Of a stretch of DNA of 64,000 nucleotides, positions 30,898 through 41,460 are shown one piece after another (position 1 is the stretch's first letter; every line of letters begins with the position of its first letter). Source of the DNA: Adiantum capillus-veneris (taxonomy: Eukaryota > Streptophyta > Polypodiopsida > Polypodiales > Pteridaceae); assembly GCA_014529385.2 (NCBI GenBank), contig CM043962.1, positions 43,711,598 to 43,775,597 of the forward strand. The letters are read 5' to 3'. Below the pieces are notes generated by a model, which saw only the letters and a list, made by a program, of their open reading frames with translations, was not told the origin of the DNA and ran no database searches. A program made the translations under genes and the position numbers.

Positions 30898-31224
30898 TGT
30901 AAAGTGTGAGTTTTTTCCTAGAGTACTAGAGTATGAGTCAAGGAGAGAAGAGAAGGAATTATCCCACATGCAATGGTGCAAGCCTGTTGAGCTACTTAGA
31001 GCTCATTTCATGAATGAATAAACCAATTCTATTTTGCATTACACCTCTCTTGTTTATGGTGAGCTTGTGATGGCTTAGCAACAACTCAAGATCGTGTTTA
31101 TGAGTCCAAGCTAATTGATTTTGGAACCTAATTTGCTTGATGATAATCTAGCCAACACACACTCACTTGTGTGCACGATGTTTCTCTTTCATCCACCCTA
31201 GCTAGCACGATCCCATTCCCATTA
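30898..31224 (+). repeat. RT5 5' LTR, 327 bp
   Basis: Starts TGTAAAGTGTGAG. Ends CCCATTA where the 3' copy has CCCATCA, so the terminal CA is probably mutated. Contains AATAAACC (about 31017), a possible polyadenylation signal. Confidence 0.8.
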
Positions 31225-31226
31225 AG

Positions 31227-31238
31227 TGGTATCAGAGC
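31227..31238 (+). other. RT5 primer binding site, initiator Met-tRNA
   Basis: TGGTATCAGAGC two bases after the LTR. Confidence 0.88.
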
Positions 31239-31749
31239 TTTAGGTTATGCTAGAGAAGTTTTTCATTATGCATTAGTGTGTTAGTGATTAACATCTCCAT
31301 TAAATTGATTAGCATTTTTCCATTATCATATCAGTCCATTAGAATTTTCCATAACTAGTTGCATCCCTCACTAATTAAGCCCTAATCTAGCTATGTGTGG
31401 GCATGTCCTTGGCACACCCAAGAGGTCACTACCCTCCATAGCTAGATAGGCTTGATTAGGGAGAAGATTAGTATCCAATTTTTGTATGCTCTAGTCATTT
31501 TTGTGTCCTAGTTTGCACCTTCAATTAATCTCTCCACCTTTGCAATCACCTAACAATATTGACCTCGTCTCGAAGTGCTCGACGCAAGCTCTCCGTAGAG
31601 CCTTGTAGCTCTACAATCCGAGCTCGGGAGCCCCTTCATCTCTATGCCCAAACCTTTTCCTAAAAATAGGTGTGTGTTATATTGTGTGAGCCGACTGCAA
31701 AGCAAAGTTTATGTACACTATTTTTGAAAAGATATCAGCAAGTAGTCAC

Positions 31750-31820
31750 ATGGGTGGGTTGGTTAGCTCACCAAAAGCAATGCATTGACCCACAGGTCAC
31801 GGGGTCAAAAATCACGTGCA
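31750..31820 (+). repeat. Decayed tRNA-like (SINE-like) segment inside RT5
   Basis: TTGGTTAGCTCACC (31759-31772) resembles an A box, and CACGGGGTCAAAAATCACGTG (about 31799-31818) resembles a T-arm/B box with its CACG/CGTG stem. The spacing of about 40 bases is tRNA-like, but the B box has several changes. It could be a SINE head, a tRNA relic or chance. Confidence 0.3.
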
Positions 31821-32707
31821 TTTTGGATATATTCGGCGGATGCGAGTTCCTCCATTCAATCTGGCTAATGCATTTGGCGGGTCCATAGGCGGAGCTTCAC
31901 ACGCAAGCGGATTTTACGGCTTTTGTGGAGCTTACCAGACGTGAGGCCTGAACTCAAAAACGGCTCATAACCCACTTTCAGGTCCGCCAGCTACCGCGAG
32001 TCACGATCGGGCCTCTTGGGAACTTCAAGAGCTATTTCCCGCAGCGACTCTCCAACTCCCTGAAGGTGCCAGTCCCACGAGGTTACTTTGGGGGCCCTTT
32101 CGGCTTCACAAGATACGATTCCCGCGGCCAACTTCCAACTCCCTCAAGGGGGCAGTCTCGCGAGGTTATTGCCTTAAGACTTCAAAATCCCATACTTCTT
32201 TACAAGAGGTCATTCTCGCAGAGGCTGCCAAGCATCCCAAAGACTACAAGCACACTTAGCCCATTGTAATTGCCATTTTTCACTTTCTTGCATCATAGAT
32301 TTTCATATTATAATAAACATTGGGTAGACACTGCCTTGAAGAGAGTCTCTTCAACTGGAAAGACCCCCAATTGCACCCATTGTACTAGCATCCAATAAAT
32401 CAACCAAAGGTGACTATTGTGAAGTGGGGCTTCACCCCGGTGAAGAGGAGCTTCACAAAGCTTAAAGGTTTTATCCCAAAGCATTCAAGAAAGAAGACCA
32501 AGCAATGTAGCAACAGCTTCAAGTACATAGGAGAGCTCATCATTCAAATGGAGGAGAACACGAAGATTGAAGATCATGAAGACCATCTCTCTATGGAGAT
32601 GAAGGAAAGAAGAATGAAGATGACGACAAAGGCGCCTATTCAAGGGAGGACATGGATACGAAGACAAAGACCATGAAGCAGTTGAAAACAAATCATTGAA
32701 GAAGACA

Positions 32708-32880
32708 AAGGGGCTCTTGGATTAGAGCGAAGTAGACATTTTTCACGATTTTGCTCTTGGATTAGAGCGTTGTTTTTGCTCCTCGATTGGAGTATGGCTT
32801 CTGGATTGGAGCGTTATGTTGTTTGTCTCCTAGATTTGGGATGTATTTTGTCTGTGCTCCTGGATAGGAGTGTTGTCTTT
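32708..32880 (+). repeat. Imperfect repeats of a small hairpin motif in RT5
   Basis: Variants of GCTCCTGGATTGGAGCG recur about five to six times (GCTCTTGGATTAGAGCG, GCTCCTCGATTGGAG, TTCTGGATTGGAGCG, GCTCCTGGATAGGAG). Each unit can fold, CTCC pairing with GGAG. Located near the 3' end of the interior. Confidence 0.6.
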
Positions 32881-33015
32881 CTTCATCAAGTCATAGCCCA
32901 AAGTTTAAGGGGAGGATTCCTCTTGTATGGATATCCTTAGTGGATACTATGTGTCATCCTTAGTGGATAAAGAACCTTCATTGTATTGTCCTAGTCCAAA
33001 CCTCAAGGGGAGGAT

Positions 33016-33275
33016 TGTAAGGTGTGAGTTTTTCCCTAGAGTACTAGAGTATGAGTCAAGAAGAAAGAGAAGGAATTATCCCACATGCAGTGGTGCAAGG
33101 CTGTAGAGCTACTTAAATCTCATTTCATGAATGAATAAACCAATTCTATTTTGCATTACATCTCTCTTGTTTATGGTGAGCTTGTGATGGCTTAGCAACA
33201 ACTCAAGATCATGTTTATGAGTCCAAGTTAATTGATCTTGGAACCTAATTCGCTTGAGTGATAATCTAGCGAACA
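33016..33275 (+). repeat. RT5 3' LTR, left part (continues at 35698-35764)
   Basis: Starts TGTAAGGTGTGAG after the polypurine tract and follows the 5' LTR closely until ATAATCTAGC, where LINE-B is inserted. The rest resumes after LINE-B with ACACACTCAATTGTGTGCAC and ends CCCATCA. Confidence 0.85.
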
Positions 33276-33511
33276 TACTTTTTTTTTTTTGTAAATCTGC
33301 TTTGATTAATTACAAATGGGAAACCTCAAAGCGAGGAAAACCCACGAAAAGAAAGGGATACAAAAAGCGGAGCACTATGAGGCTCCGAAGGCTAGAAACA
33401 GTCAAAGTAAATCATATAGGTATCAAGAGTGATGTCTCAAGCGTCATAGGCAAAATGCAGCGCTTGACCAAGAGATAATTTGAAATAGGGAAAGGGATCA
33501 ACAGAAGTGCC

Positions 33512-34700
33512 TTAGAACATTAAGGAGTTCCTATGGTACCAGATGGCCCACATAGTCCAAAATCTGACCCAGCTGAAGAACACCGCAAACTGAGATTGCG
33601 GTGACTGGAGCACTCCAAAAAGCCAAAAGCGTTTGTGAAAAGATCCGGAAGGAAAACGAAGCCGAAGAGTAGTCGACACTTGCTGAATGAAGACTCTCGA
33701 GTGACGACAACGCCCCAGTAAGTGTGGCACGGTCTCCTCAGCTTTAAGGCATTTGGGACAGCGGGAAGACGCAACATGCCGAGCATGTAACACACTGCCA
33801 ACAGGTAGAGCTCCCACCAAGCAACGCTACAAGAAAACCCGTTTCTTCAAAGGCAGATGACTCTGCCAAATGCGAGACAATGTGTGTTGCAACCACAAGG
33901 ATTCCTCAGAAAGCGACCACAGCTGGTTACCTTGCTACACAATCCATGCATCAGATTGAAGGATGGCATAGACACTGCTAGCTGAGATGCAGTCCAATCT
34001 AGTAGTAGCCAGATTCCAGTCAGAGAAGCGAGAGTCCACATCCAAAGGAGGAATGGGTGAATGAGCAGCAAGCATCCTTTGAATCTTCCTCCAGAGAGGC
34101 GAATGGTGAAGACTCAACCGAAAGCGGGACATTGTATCAGCGAACGAAAGAACATAAACCGAGTCATCAACCACCTGATGCACACGACAGATTCCTTTTT
34201 GGGAAAGAAAATACGCTTGGCGAGGAGACCGTTGAACCAAAGTCGAAGCAAAAGCCCTGCTCCAATGGAGACTCTCTAAGCGAAGAGAGTTACCCATAGA
34301 GGATTGTGTACCATTCCAGGCCAAATGCGAAGTGAAAACCTTCCAGTCAACGATTAGAGAAGAAGTAAAGGGACATCCAGGAATGCGTCCTTCAAGCTTC
34401 CCAAAACAACGTCCCAATAAGTCGATTTCCAATGACCAAAAGATGGGGTGACAATGTGTGTACACAAATGTGTAACCATGAGAGCCCAGGGTTACTATTG
34501 CTCCACCAAAACTGGCAACAACATAGCTTTCCGAGCCAAAAGATGATGTTGCAAGTCCAAAATATTTAACCCTCCAAGCCGCTTGGGAGAACACAGCTTG
34601 TCCATATATAGAAGCCGAAGAACCTTCTTGCTAGAGGAGGTCTGCCAAAAATGCTTTAAAATATTGGACATGAGGGACTGCAAACGCAACTGAGGCGAGG
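33512..34700 (-). pseudogene. LINE-B ORF2 C-terminal region with zinc-binding motif
   Basis: Several frames. The last (33820-33512) has CPKCLKAEETVPHLLGRC followed by R(H)S, the CX2C...HX4C zinc region found at the end of plant LINE ORF2 proteins, and a final W-rich stretch. Frames 34594-33935 contain the thumb and linker in decayed form. Confidence 0.7.
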
Positions 34701-34726
34701 ATAACAAAGGCAAGTAAAACTGCACA

Positions 34727-35650
34727 TCAGCCACAAGGATGCATTTGACAATCCTGAGACGCACATGAAGTGGCCACGTGGACAGTTTGCAATAATTCAA
34801 GCACCCAATCCAGTTTGTGCATAGCCGATACATTCCAACCCAACGGATAACCCAAATGGCAAACCAGAACATGTGGAGGAACAATCTCCCCAGGCCACAA
34901 TATCTTATGCCAGTCACATGCTTTCAGAGGCAGTAGGTTGGATTTGAAAAAGTTAACTTTGAGACCTGCTGCCAATCCAAACAAGTGAAGAGTATGCGTA
35001 ATCTGTTGTATAGCGTCATAGTAATTGCAAGGCATGAACAAAGAGTCATCCGCATAAGCCTGCTGACCAGCAAACTGTGGTCTAGAAGGTAAAGTCAGGC
35101 CATGTAGCCTATCAGTGGAAGTCAATGAATCCAAATACATAAACAAGGGATGAGTAGCAATCGCATAAAGCAAAGCACTCAGAGGGCAGCCCTACCTTAC
35201 CGACCATCCCAAAGGCCAAGATTCTGTGAGAGATCCATCCAGCAAGCCTGTAGAAGTGTTGTGTGCATACAAGAAAAGCACGACACGGGATAGCCTAGGC
35301 CCAAAGCCCAAGTGTTGCATGGTATCCGCAATATAATCCCAAAGAACAATATCAAATGCCTTTTCAATGTCTACTTTCATGACCAAGACATCCTGTTGAG
35401 TATATTTTGCATATTCCATTCCAATGATGACATTCGCAAGGTTATCAATAATTTGACGTCGTGGAATGAAGCCGTATTGAGATTGATGCAAGCCTTCATG
35501 CAAAAAGCACTTGAGCCGGTTAGCAAGCATTTTTGCCATTAATTTATATACCACAGGCATGAGTGTAATAGGCCACCAATGAGAGAATTCTTCATACAAT
35601 GCATGCTTAGGTATCATCTTGAGCAACCCTTCTTTCCAAGAGGAGGGCAA
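34727..35650 (-). pseudogene. LINE-B reverse transcriptase
   Basis: Frames 35650-35192 and 35173-34727 form one RT: fingers with KMIPK and a degenerate ITLMPVVYKLMAKMLANRL, GFIPRRQIIDNLANV, motif A MKVDIEKAFDIVLWDY, the start of motif B GCPLSALLYA across a stop, and motif C AYADDSLFM with both catalytic Asp residues. The YADD region is intact; a stop after GWSVR breaks the frame. Confidence 0.85.
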
Positions 35651-35764
35651 TTCCTACTGTTCCCAAGATGTATTCATCATGAATAATCTAGCCAACACAC
35701 ACTCAATTGTGTGCACGATGTTTCTCTTTCATCCACCCTAGCTAGCACGATCCCATTCCCATCA

Positions 35765-35858
35765 CGGAATTGGGATGAGGTGTAGAATTCTTATTTTGTT
35801 AATGGGTTGGGAAAAGCTTGCGAATCACACTTGCCACAATTGATTTGGAAAAGACGAC
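35765..35858. other. Short spacer between RT5 and LTR of RT6
   Basis: AT-rich; no feature recognised. Confidence 0.4.
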
Positions 35859-36434
35859 TATAGCTGGTGGGCTACAATGTCACTTGCATGGGAAAGATAG
35901 TTACAAGTGATTGTGGGTTCACACTGGGTGGAGTTCTGCCTAGATAGTGACACGTGGTAGGACTGGTGGTCTAGAGGATACCGTGGCCAGTTCATCCCCG
36001 CCACAGTTTGGAGATAGGTGCAGATCAGCTGTTAGGGATATTTGAGTTACCGTTGGTTGCCCTTTTTGGTTGTATATATGCTCATATTTGTTTTAGTTGT
36101 GGTATGTTGTTCTAGATGGTTTATGAGTCTTGAGTCCAACATCATGTGTTAGGTCTAGCACCACACATCTGCACTCTCCTTGCACATTGGAGCCTCGACA
36201 CCCCCATTGTACACGTGAGTCCTGGGCTTGGAGTTGAGTGTGCTGCCAACCAGAGTCTGTAGTGGTTTATATGAGTTAGTCGAGTCCCATGCTGTTTGGA
36301 GTCTACTGTGAGTCATTTGAGTTACTCTGTTGTTCCATTGTTTATGGTGTTTCCATTCTGTTGAAGTGAGGTTTCATGCACGTTGCACTGAGGAGCACCC
36401 ACATTAGAGAGCACGACACATTGTTCCTGCTACA
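35859..36434 (+). repeat. LTR related to the RT3 family, strongly diverged (RT6 5' LTR or solo LTR)
   Basis: Aligns along its length with the RT3 LTRs: GGGCTACAATGTCACTTGCA near the start, GTGACACGTGG, GAGCCTCGACACCCCC, CATGCACGTTGCACTGAGGA, and CCTGCTACA at the end. The start (about 35859) has lost its TGTAGC. Divergence is much greater than between the RT3 LTRs. No primer site is recognisable after it. Confidence 0.75.
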
Positions 36435-38459
36435 ACAACCTTGGAATGCACGATGAGCAGCACCTTGGATGTAGAGTGGTCATTAGGTTCTCTTAAGAAG
36501 AAGAAATCTAAGAGCTAGTCTTTAGACAGTGACATGGACGACATGTTGAACTCCGAAGATGATGAGGATGATAGCTCAGAGGATGATAAAGAATCTTCTT
36601 TGAAGTCAGAAAAACCTTGTAAAGCCGCAATGAAAGGCAAGGGTGCCATCATAGATGAAGTAAATTCCTTTGGAGCTTCCATCCTTATCGTATGGTGTAT
36701 GAAGTATTGGAATCAGGTTCATACTGCTGCGGAATTTGCTTTGAATCGGTTGTTGTGCGGCATTTGTTAGATGACGAACCATGGCATTGCGGTGGATCCG
36801 CTTACAATAATGCAGGCTCCATCTCATGATTCTCCAATGGCGACATTGCAATTTCTTGGCCAAGTGTGGCGGCATGGCCGTCGCTTGTGTTTTTTAGGCT
36901 CATGTTGCGGTGCCCTTGAATGCCATGGCTCATGTGGATAAGAAAGAATTCCGTTGGATTCTGGATGTGATTTGGCTTTTAGAAGATTGAAAGTGATGCT
37001 GATAAAAGCTCCTGTTTGCTGCCTCCTAGATGTGATTTGGCTTTTCGAAGATTGAAAGTAATGCTGATAAAAGCTTCTGTTTGCTGCCTCCAAATTGAGC
37101 CAGAGATTTTCATGTGTTTGTGGGTGCATGTGAGATCACAATTGGTAGTATTCTGATCCAAAAAAGGTAGGTTGGACGGTTCAGACTAGTGTGCTATGCA
37201 AGCCGTTGATTATCAGTCGTCCAGAAAAATTATTTCAATACTGAACGAGAATGCCTAGGAATGGTTAGACATTCAAGAAGTTTCGGCATTGGGTATCTAT
37301 TCTTTTTACATGTGGATCGCTCAGCATCTATTCTTTTTTCATGTGGGTCACTCTGCACTGTTGTATCATGACTTGGTATGAGGAGATGGTTTTTTTTCTG
37401 GAAGAAGAATAGACGTCTCCACACCTCGCTGTTGATCTACAAAAGTGCATGTTTGTTGATCTACAAAAGTGCTTATGGTGATCTGTGGGGTGTGTGTTTG
37501 TGGTGTGTGCTTGGTCCGGAACAGGATGCGTTTTTGGAAGAAGCTCGTGTGGGAATTGCTGGTGGGCATTCGGCTGGCCCTTCAATGGTCCGTAGGACTT
37601 TGGTGGCCTACTCTTCGTGCAGATGCAATGCCGACTGCTGCTCAGTGTGATATCTGTCAGAGGATTGGTCAGCCTGTCAACCATGATTGTCTTCCCCTCC
37701 ATCCGGTGCTACCCTTGGAACCATTTGGACTTGATTTTATTGGTCCGATTAAGCCTGCGGCAACTACCATTTGGAATCCCTATATCCTCACATGTAAGGA
37801 CTGTTGCACTAAGCGGGTGGAGGAATGGCCTTTGTGGGAAAATAATGTGGTTTCTGTCGCTAACTTCCTTTACAAGGATGTCTTTCCCAAATTTGGCTTG
37901 CCGATGGAAATCGTAAGTGACTGTGGCACGCACTTTGTGAATAAATTTATTAGTCATTTTCTAGGTATATCCTCACAGTAAGGACTATTGCACTAAGTGG
38001 GTGGAGGGGTGAACTTTGTGGGAAAATAATGCGGGCCTTTACAAGGATGTCTTTCCCAGATTTGGCTTGCTGGTGGAAATTGTGAGTGACTGCGGTAGGC
38101 AATTTTTGAAAAACTTTATTTTTAGTTATATTCTAGGTACTTTCTGTATCTATACTAATAGATAATGGGGGAAGGGATTCCGGCCCCTCCCCCTGCACAC
38201 GTGGCGTCAGCTCATGCAACCGGCCAGTGCGCCCTGAAGGTCCGACGATTGCGCGAGATTGAGAGAGAGAAAAAGGGGTGGTCGATTGCGTGATACAGAG
38301 TCAAAGAGAGAGAGACGAGCTTTGGAGATTCGACAGCGCCGGCAACACGAGGGGACAACGCAGTTATGACTGGCCCAAAAACAGAGAGACTAGGCGGCCG
38401 TCGAGCACTGGCAGAGCAGTAGCAGTCACAAGGCTGTCCACCTCTCTCTCTCTCTCTCT

Positions 38460-38502
38460 CTCCGGCTGTTGACAGTTGAGATTTCGGACAGTGCTCAGCT
38501 GA

Positions 38503-38555
<53 letters not shown>

Positions 38556-38751
38556 TCGCAATGCTTGAAAAAAACCTAGGTTTAGTGTAGTCCCACCTAA
38601 AAATTTTGAAATTTACCTCTAAATTGTTTATTTGAAGGTAAGAAAACCTTCAAATTTTGACAATTTACCTCTGATGGTCGGGACTAGGGAGAAGATGGAC
38701 CATGGCGGTCGACTGTTGACAGCTGAGCTTCCGGTCAATGCTCTCTGAGCG

Positions 38752-38821
<70 letters not shown>

Positions 38822-38955
38822 AGACTCAGAGTAGCCTGCACCCCTGCGCTCGGAAAGAGAGAGACACTGCCTGCACATGCGCGCTCGGAAAGAGAGAGAG
38901 AGAGAGGCGGCTGGCTGTTGATAGCTGAGCTTCCGGATAGTGCTTAGCTGAGCGT

Positions 38956-39019
<64 letters not shown>

Positions 39020-39214
39020 CGCAGTGCTCGAAAAAAACCTAGGTTAAGTGTAGTCCCACCTACAAATTTTGAAATTTACCTCTAAATTTTTTATTTGAAG
39101 GTAAGAAAACCTTCAAATTTTGACAATTTACCTCTGATGGTTGGGACTAGGGAGAACATGGACCATGGCAGTCGGCTGTTGACAGCTGAGCTTCCGGTCA
39201 GTGCTCTTTGAGCG

Positions 39215-39280
<66 letters not shown>

Positions 39281-39515
39281 CAGTGTAGCATGCACCCGCG
39301 CGCTCGGAAAGAGAGAGAGGCGGCCGGCTGTTGACATCTGAGCTTCCAGACAGTGCTCAGCTGAGCGCGGAGAGAGAGAGAGAGGACTCCGACTCGCAGT
39401 GCTCGAAAAAAACCTAGGTTTAGTGTAGTCCCACCTACAAATTTTGAAATTTACCTCTAAATTTTTTATTTGAAGGTAAGAAAACCTTCAAATTTTGACA
39501 ATTTACCTCTGATGT
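38460..39515 (+). repeat. Helitron internal array: 130-bp blocks and GA tracts
   Basis: A block beginning ACTCGCA(A/G)TGCT and ending TTTACCTCTGATG occurs three times (38554, 39017, 39392). A second block with CTGTTGACAGCTGAGCTTCC occurs five times (about 38465, 38711, 38912, 39177, 39328). GA tracts follow the second block at 38506-38553, 38753-38820, 38961-39014, 39217-39278 and 39370-39384. Arg-Glu ORFs here are by-products. Confidence 0.85.
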
Positions 39516-39580
39516 TTCACATATGTAGGTTTTGCCAAGTTTTTGGAAAAAGTTTTTTTCGGGCACTGGTGAGGAGATCC

Positions 39581-39581
<1 letters not shown>

Positions 39582-39610
<29 letters not shown>
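39582..39610 (+). repeat. Homopolymer of 29 G in the Helitron
   Basis: Uninterrupted G run; its length may be unreliable in the assembly. Confidence 0.8.
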
Positions 39611-39611
<1 letters not shown>

Positions 39612-40479
39612 GTTGCTGGAGATGGCCTTCTGCCTTTATGTCGCACGACAACCAAGGTGCATGGCAGCCAGTGCACAAAATCTTTCTCTTTGTGGGGAGA
39701 TTAAGTATAGGGGAAGGGTTTCTGGGAGCTGTTAATCCCTACAGAGTAGCAAAATCCAATTTGGGAGGCTTTTAGGAGTAAGTTGGTGGCGAGTGCGACG
39801 GGGTAAAGAGGGGCCATGCCGCTGCCGAAGGCAACGCCGTTTTACTAGTCCTGCATAAGAAATCGACATCGAATTATGCTGCAAGCTAATGGACTGGCTG
39901 AAAGCAGCAACAAAATCATTATGTGGATGCTCATGAACCTTATTTCCAAAGACCGCAATTATTGGAATATCAAGCTTCCTAGTGCTCTCTAGGCGTATGG
40001 CACCTCCTTCAGAGTGGCTGAAGCTATAGCACCTCTGGAGTTTGTTGTTCCTAGTTTGTGGATTGTGGTCACTCTGTGCCTCCTTCCAAAATGTTCTTTT
40101 ATTCTAGCTTTACGCTTTTGTGGCGCTTCAAATGTGGAAAGAAAAGCAATTGGATCAAGGCATGCAATTCGAACTGTTCAAGCCGGGTAATCTTGTCCTG
40201 GTATTCAATTCCAAATTGGAGAAATGTCCAGGCAAGCTTACATTGTGGTGGTCCCGGCCTTTTGAAGTGTCCAGTGCAGCAAGTCCTAATGCTTTCTGGT
40301 TGAAGACTTTAAATGGTGCAGTATTGCGCACACCGATCAATGGCTTTAAAATGCGATTATACAAATTTTCAACCCTTCAATGCTTCACGTGGGTGTACAG
40401 ATCTTGATGGGATTATGCCATGATGGGGATAAGCCGCCTAATTATCATTTTGATAGCATGTTATGAATGCTTTTACCCT

Positions 40480-40597
40480 CTTTCACAGCAGCCAAACACT
40501 ATTGTGTCCTTCCCTTTGTATACAATCCTTTTCATGGGTTTTACTGGGCTTGAGGTTTCCCACTTGTAAATTAATATGAAAGATTTAACAAAAAAAA
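40480..40597 (+). mobile_element. LINE-B family 3' tail fragment
   Basis: The segment TTTCATGGGTTTTACTGGGC, then TTGAGGTTTCCCACTTGTAA, matches the complement of LINE-B near 33310-33345, and ends in a run of A (40590-40597). A heavily 5'-truncated insertion. Confidence 0.7.
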
Positions 40598-40679
40598 GAG
40601 AGTGTGTGTGTGTTTGCAGCATCACCTTCCACACCAACGCCACCGTCTTCGGCTTTGGCCACAAATGGAGGACCCCCTC

Positions 40680-41460
40680 ATAGGGACTCACATGGAGCCC
40701 CCCCGTCCGACTTTATAGAGCCCACCATCCGACTTGCTCTTTCGTCGACGGAGCAAGCGAGCCTTGCAGCAGAGGTGGAGCACCTTCAGGCCACTTCTAT
40801 CATTTGCGAGCATATTTGCACTCGACCCAACAGAGGTAAGGTGCGTGATCTCCTCCAGGCCAGCCTTCTCTCAAAGGTGGGAAAGATCATCAACATACAA
40901 TTTTTCAAGCGCGGCTACTACTAGATCAAGTTTGAGACCCCCAAGATGGCGACCAAGGTCATTTCGATGAGCTCGCTGGTTGTTTGAGTAGTCAGGGCCC
41001 ATTTTCGATTGTGGTGCCATGGTTTCCACCTAGCTTCCGACGTTCTTGTTGAGGAAGCAGATTTGCCCATCTCAATCTACTTCTCCAGGAGAGAGTACCT
41101 CCCGCTCTTATCTAGGAGAGATTGGGACCGTCTTGGAGACACCACGCATGGTAGTAGGTATACCTAGTGTACGCGTTTTGGTTCACGATACCCACACTCT
41201 CCCGAAGGTAGTCCCATTGCTTAGGGTGACTGGCGGATGGTTCTGCTAGAGCGTGGAGTATTTGGACTCCCAAACTAGTGCGTTAGATGCAAATCGATGG
41301 GCCATCTTGAGAGGCTTGTTCTCGCAAGAGAACCCGCCCCATGCCATAGACTCAACCTACCAAGGTTGGCCAAGCACAACCTACAGACCCGGGGTGCACG
41401 GACTGGCACCTCTTCAGAGAGGGGTGCCTAGATGGCTTGCAACAGGTGCATGACCGTCGT
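40680..41460 (+). pseudogene. LINE-C ORF1 remnant
   Basis: The conserved ORF1 block (LQATSIICEHICTRPNRGKV, then DLLQASLLSKVGKI) is followed by an RNA-binding-like segment and GIPSVRVLVHDTHTLPKVVP. The zinc knuckle seen in LINE-D (CFICRQMGHLAKAC) is present only in a shifted and mutated form near 41270-41330. Confidence 0.65.

Larger units (their letters stand above)
33276..35682 (-). mobile_element. LINE-B: 5'-truncated L1-type LINE with target site duplication
   Basis: Minus-strand insertion: the poly(A) tail appears as a T run at 33279-33290, preceded (on minus) by a 3' region and ORF2 sequence from 35650 down. The flanks carry a 15-bp duplication ATAATCTAGC(G/C)AACA (33261-33275 and 35683-35697, one mismatch), and the empty site is visible in the RT5 5' LTR at about 31140. 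This is a textbook truncated LINE insertion. A tail of the same family lies at 40480-40597. Confidence 0.88.
30898..35764 (+). mobile_element. RT5: non-autonomous LTR retrotransposon (LARD-like), carrying LINE-B
   Basis: The 5' LTR (30898-31224), initiator Met-tRNA primer site, about 1.75 kb of non-coding interior, a polypurine tract AAGGGGAGGA (33005-33014; a similar tract at about 32909-32918) and the 3' LTR (33016-33275 plus 35698-35764) are all identifiable. No gag or pol motif is found in the interior. The 3' LTR is split by LINE-B. The 5-mers outside the element (GGGAG and CGGAA) do not match, so the exact ends or later changes are open. Layout resembles small Copia-type derivatives, but the superfamily is not proven. 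Confidence 0.78.
38149..39848 (+). mobile_element. Non-autonomous Helitron, 1,700 bp
   Basis: The 5' end TCTATACTAATAGATAAT fits plant Helitrons (TC, often TCTATACTA). The 3' end is CTAG (39845-39848), preceded at six bases by a hairpin (39818-39826 with 39830-39838, seven of nine pairs, GAA loop). The flanks are A on the left and T on the right, the A^T target. No target duplication. Excising it joins RT6 integrase sequence on both sides. No Rep/helicase is encoded, so it relied on an autonomous partner. Confidence 0.82.
36900..40400 (+). pseudogene. RT6: decayed Ty3/gypsy pol (RT end, RNase H, integrase), split by a Helitron
   Basis: Pieces in order: PLNAMAHVDKKEFRW and LAFRRLKVMLIKAPV (RT-RNase H link, with a 65-bp tandem duplication 36964-37091), then integrase from 37650 (CDICQRIGQPV, PLEPFGLDFIGPI, SDCGTHFVNKF). 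A 185-bp segment is repeated (37781-37965 and 37966-38148). After the Helitron (38149-39848) the integrase resumes with ANGLAESSNKIIMWML (about 39878-39925). Many stops. It may belong with the LTR at 35859, but that link is inferred. Confidence 0.75.

Noticed and set aside
31750-31820. Functional tRNA gene
   Set aside because: The B box is degenerate and no acceptor stem or anticodon arm can be drawn; at most a SINE-like relic.
30893-35769. Target site duplication for RT5
   Set aside because: Flanking 5-mers GGGAG and CGGAA do not match, so none is claimed.
38278-39337. ORFs of alternating Arg-Glu or Ser-Leu
   Set aside because: They are translations of GA/CT microsatellites in the Helitron.
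38460-39515. Regularly repeated blocks as a possible CRISPR-like array
   Set aside because: Units are 45-130 bp, spaced by GA tracts rather than unique spacers, in a eukaryotic Helitron.
35859-40400. Treating the diverged LTR and the RT6 pol as one proven element
   Set aside because: No primer binding site, gag or second LTR links them; kept as separate entries with the link marked as inference.
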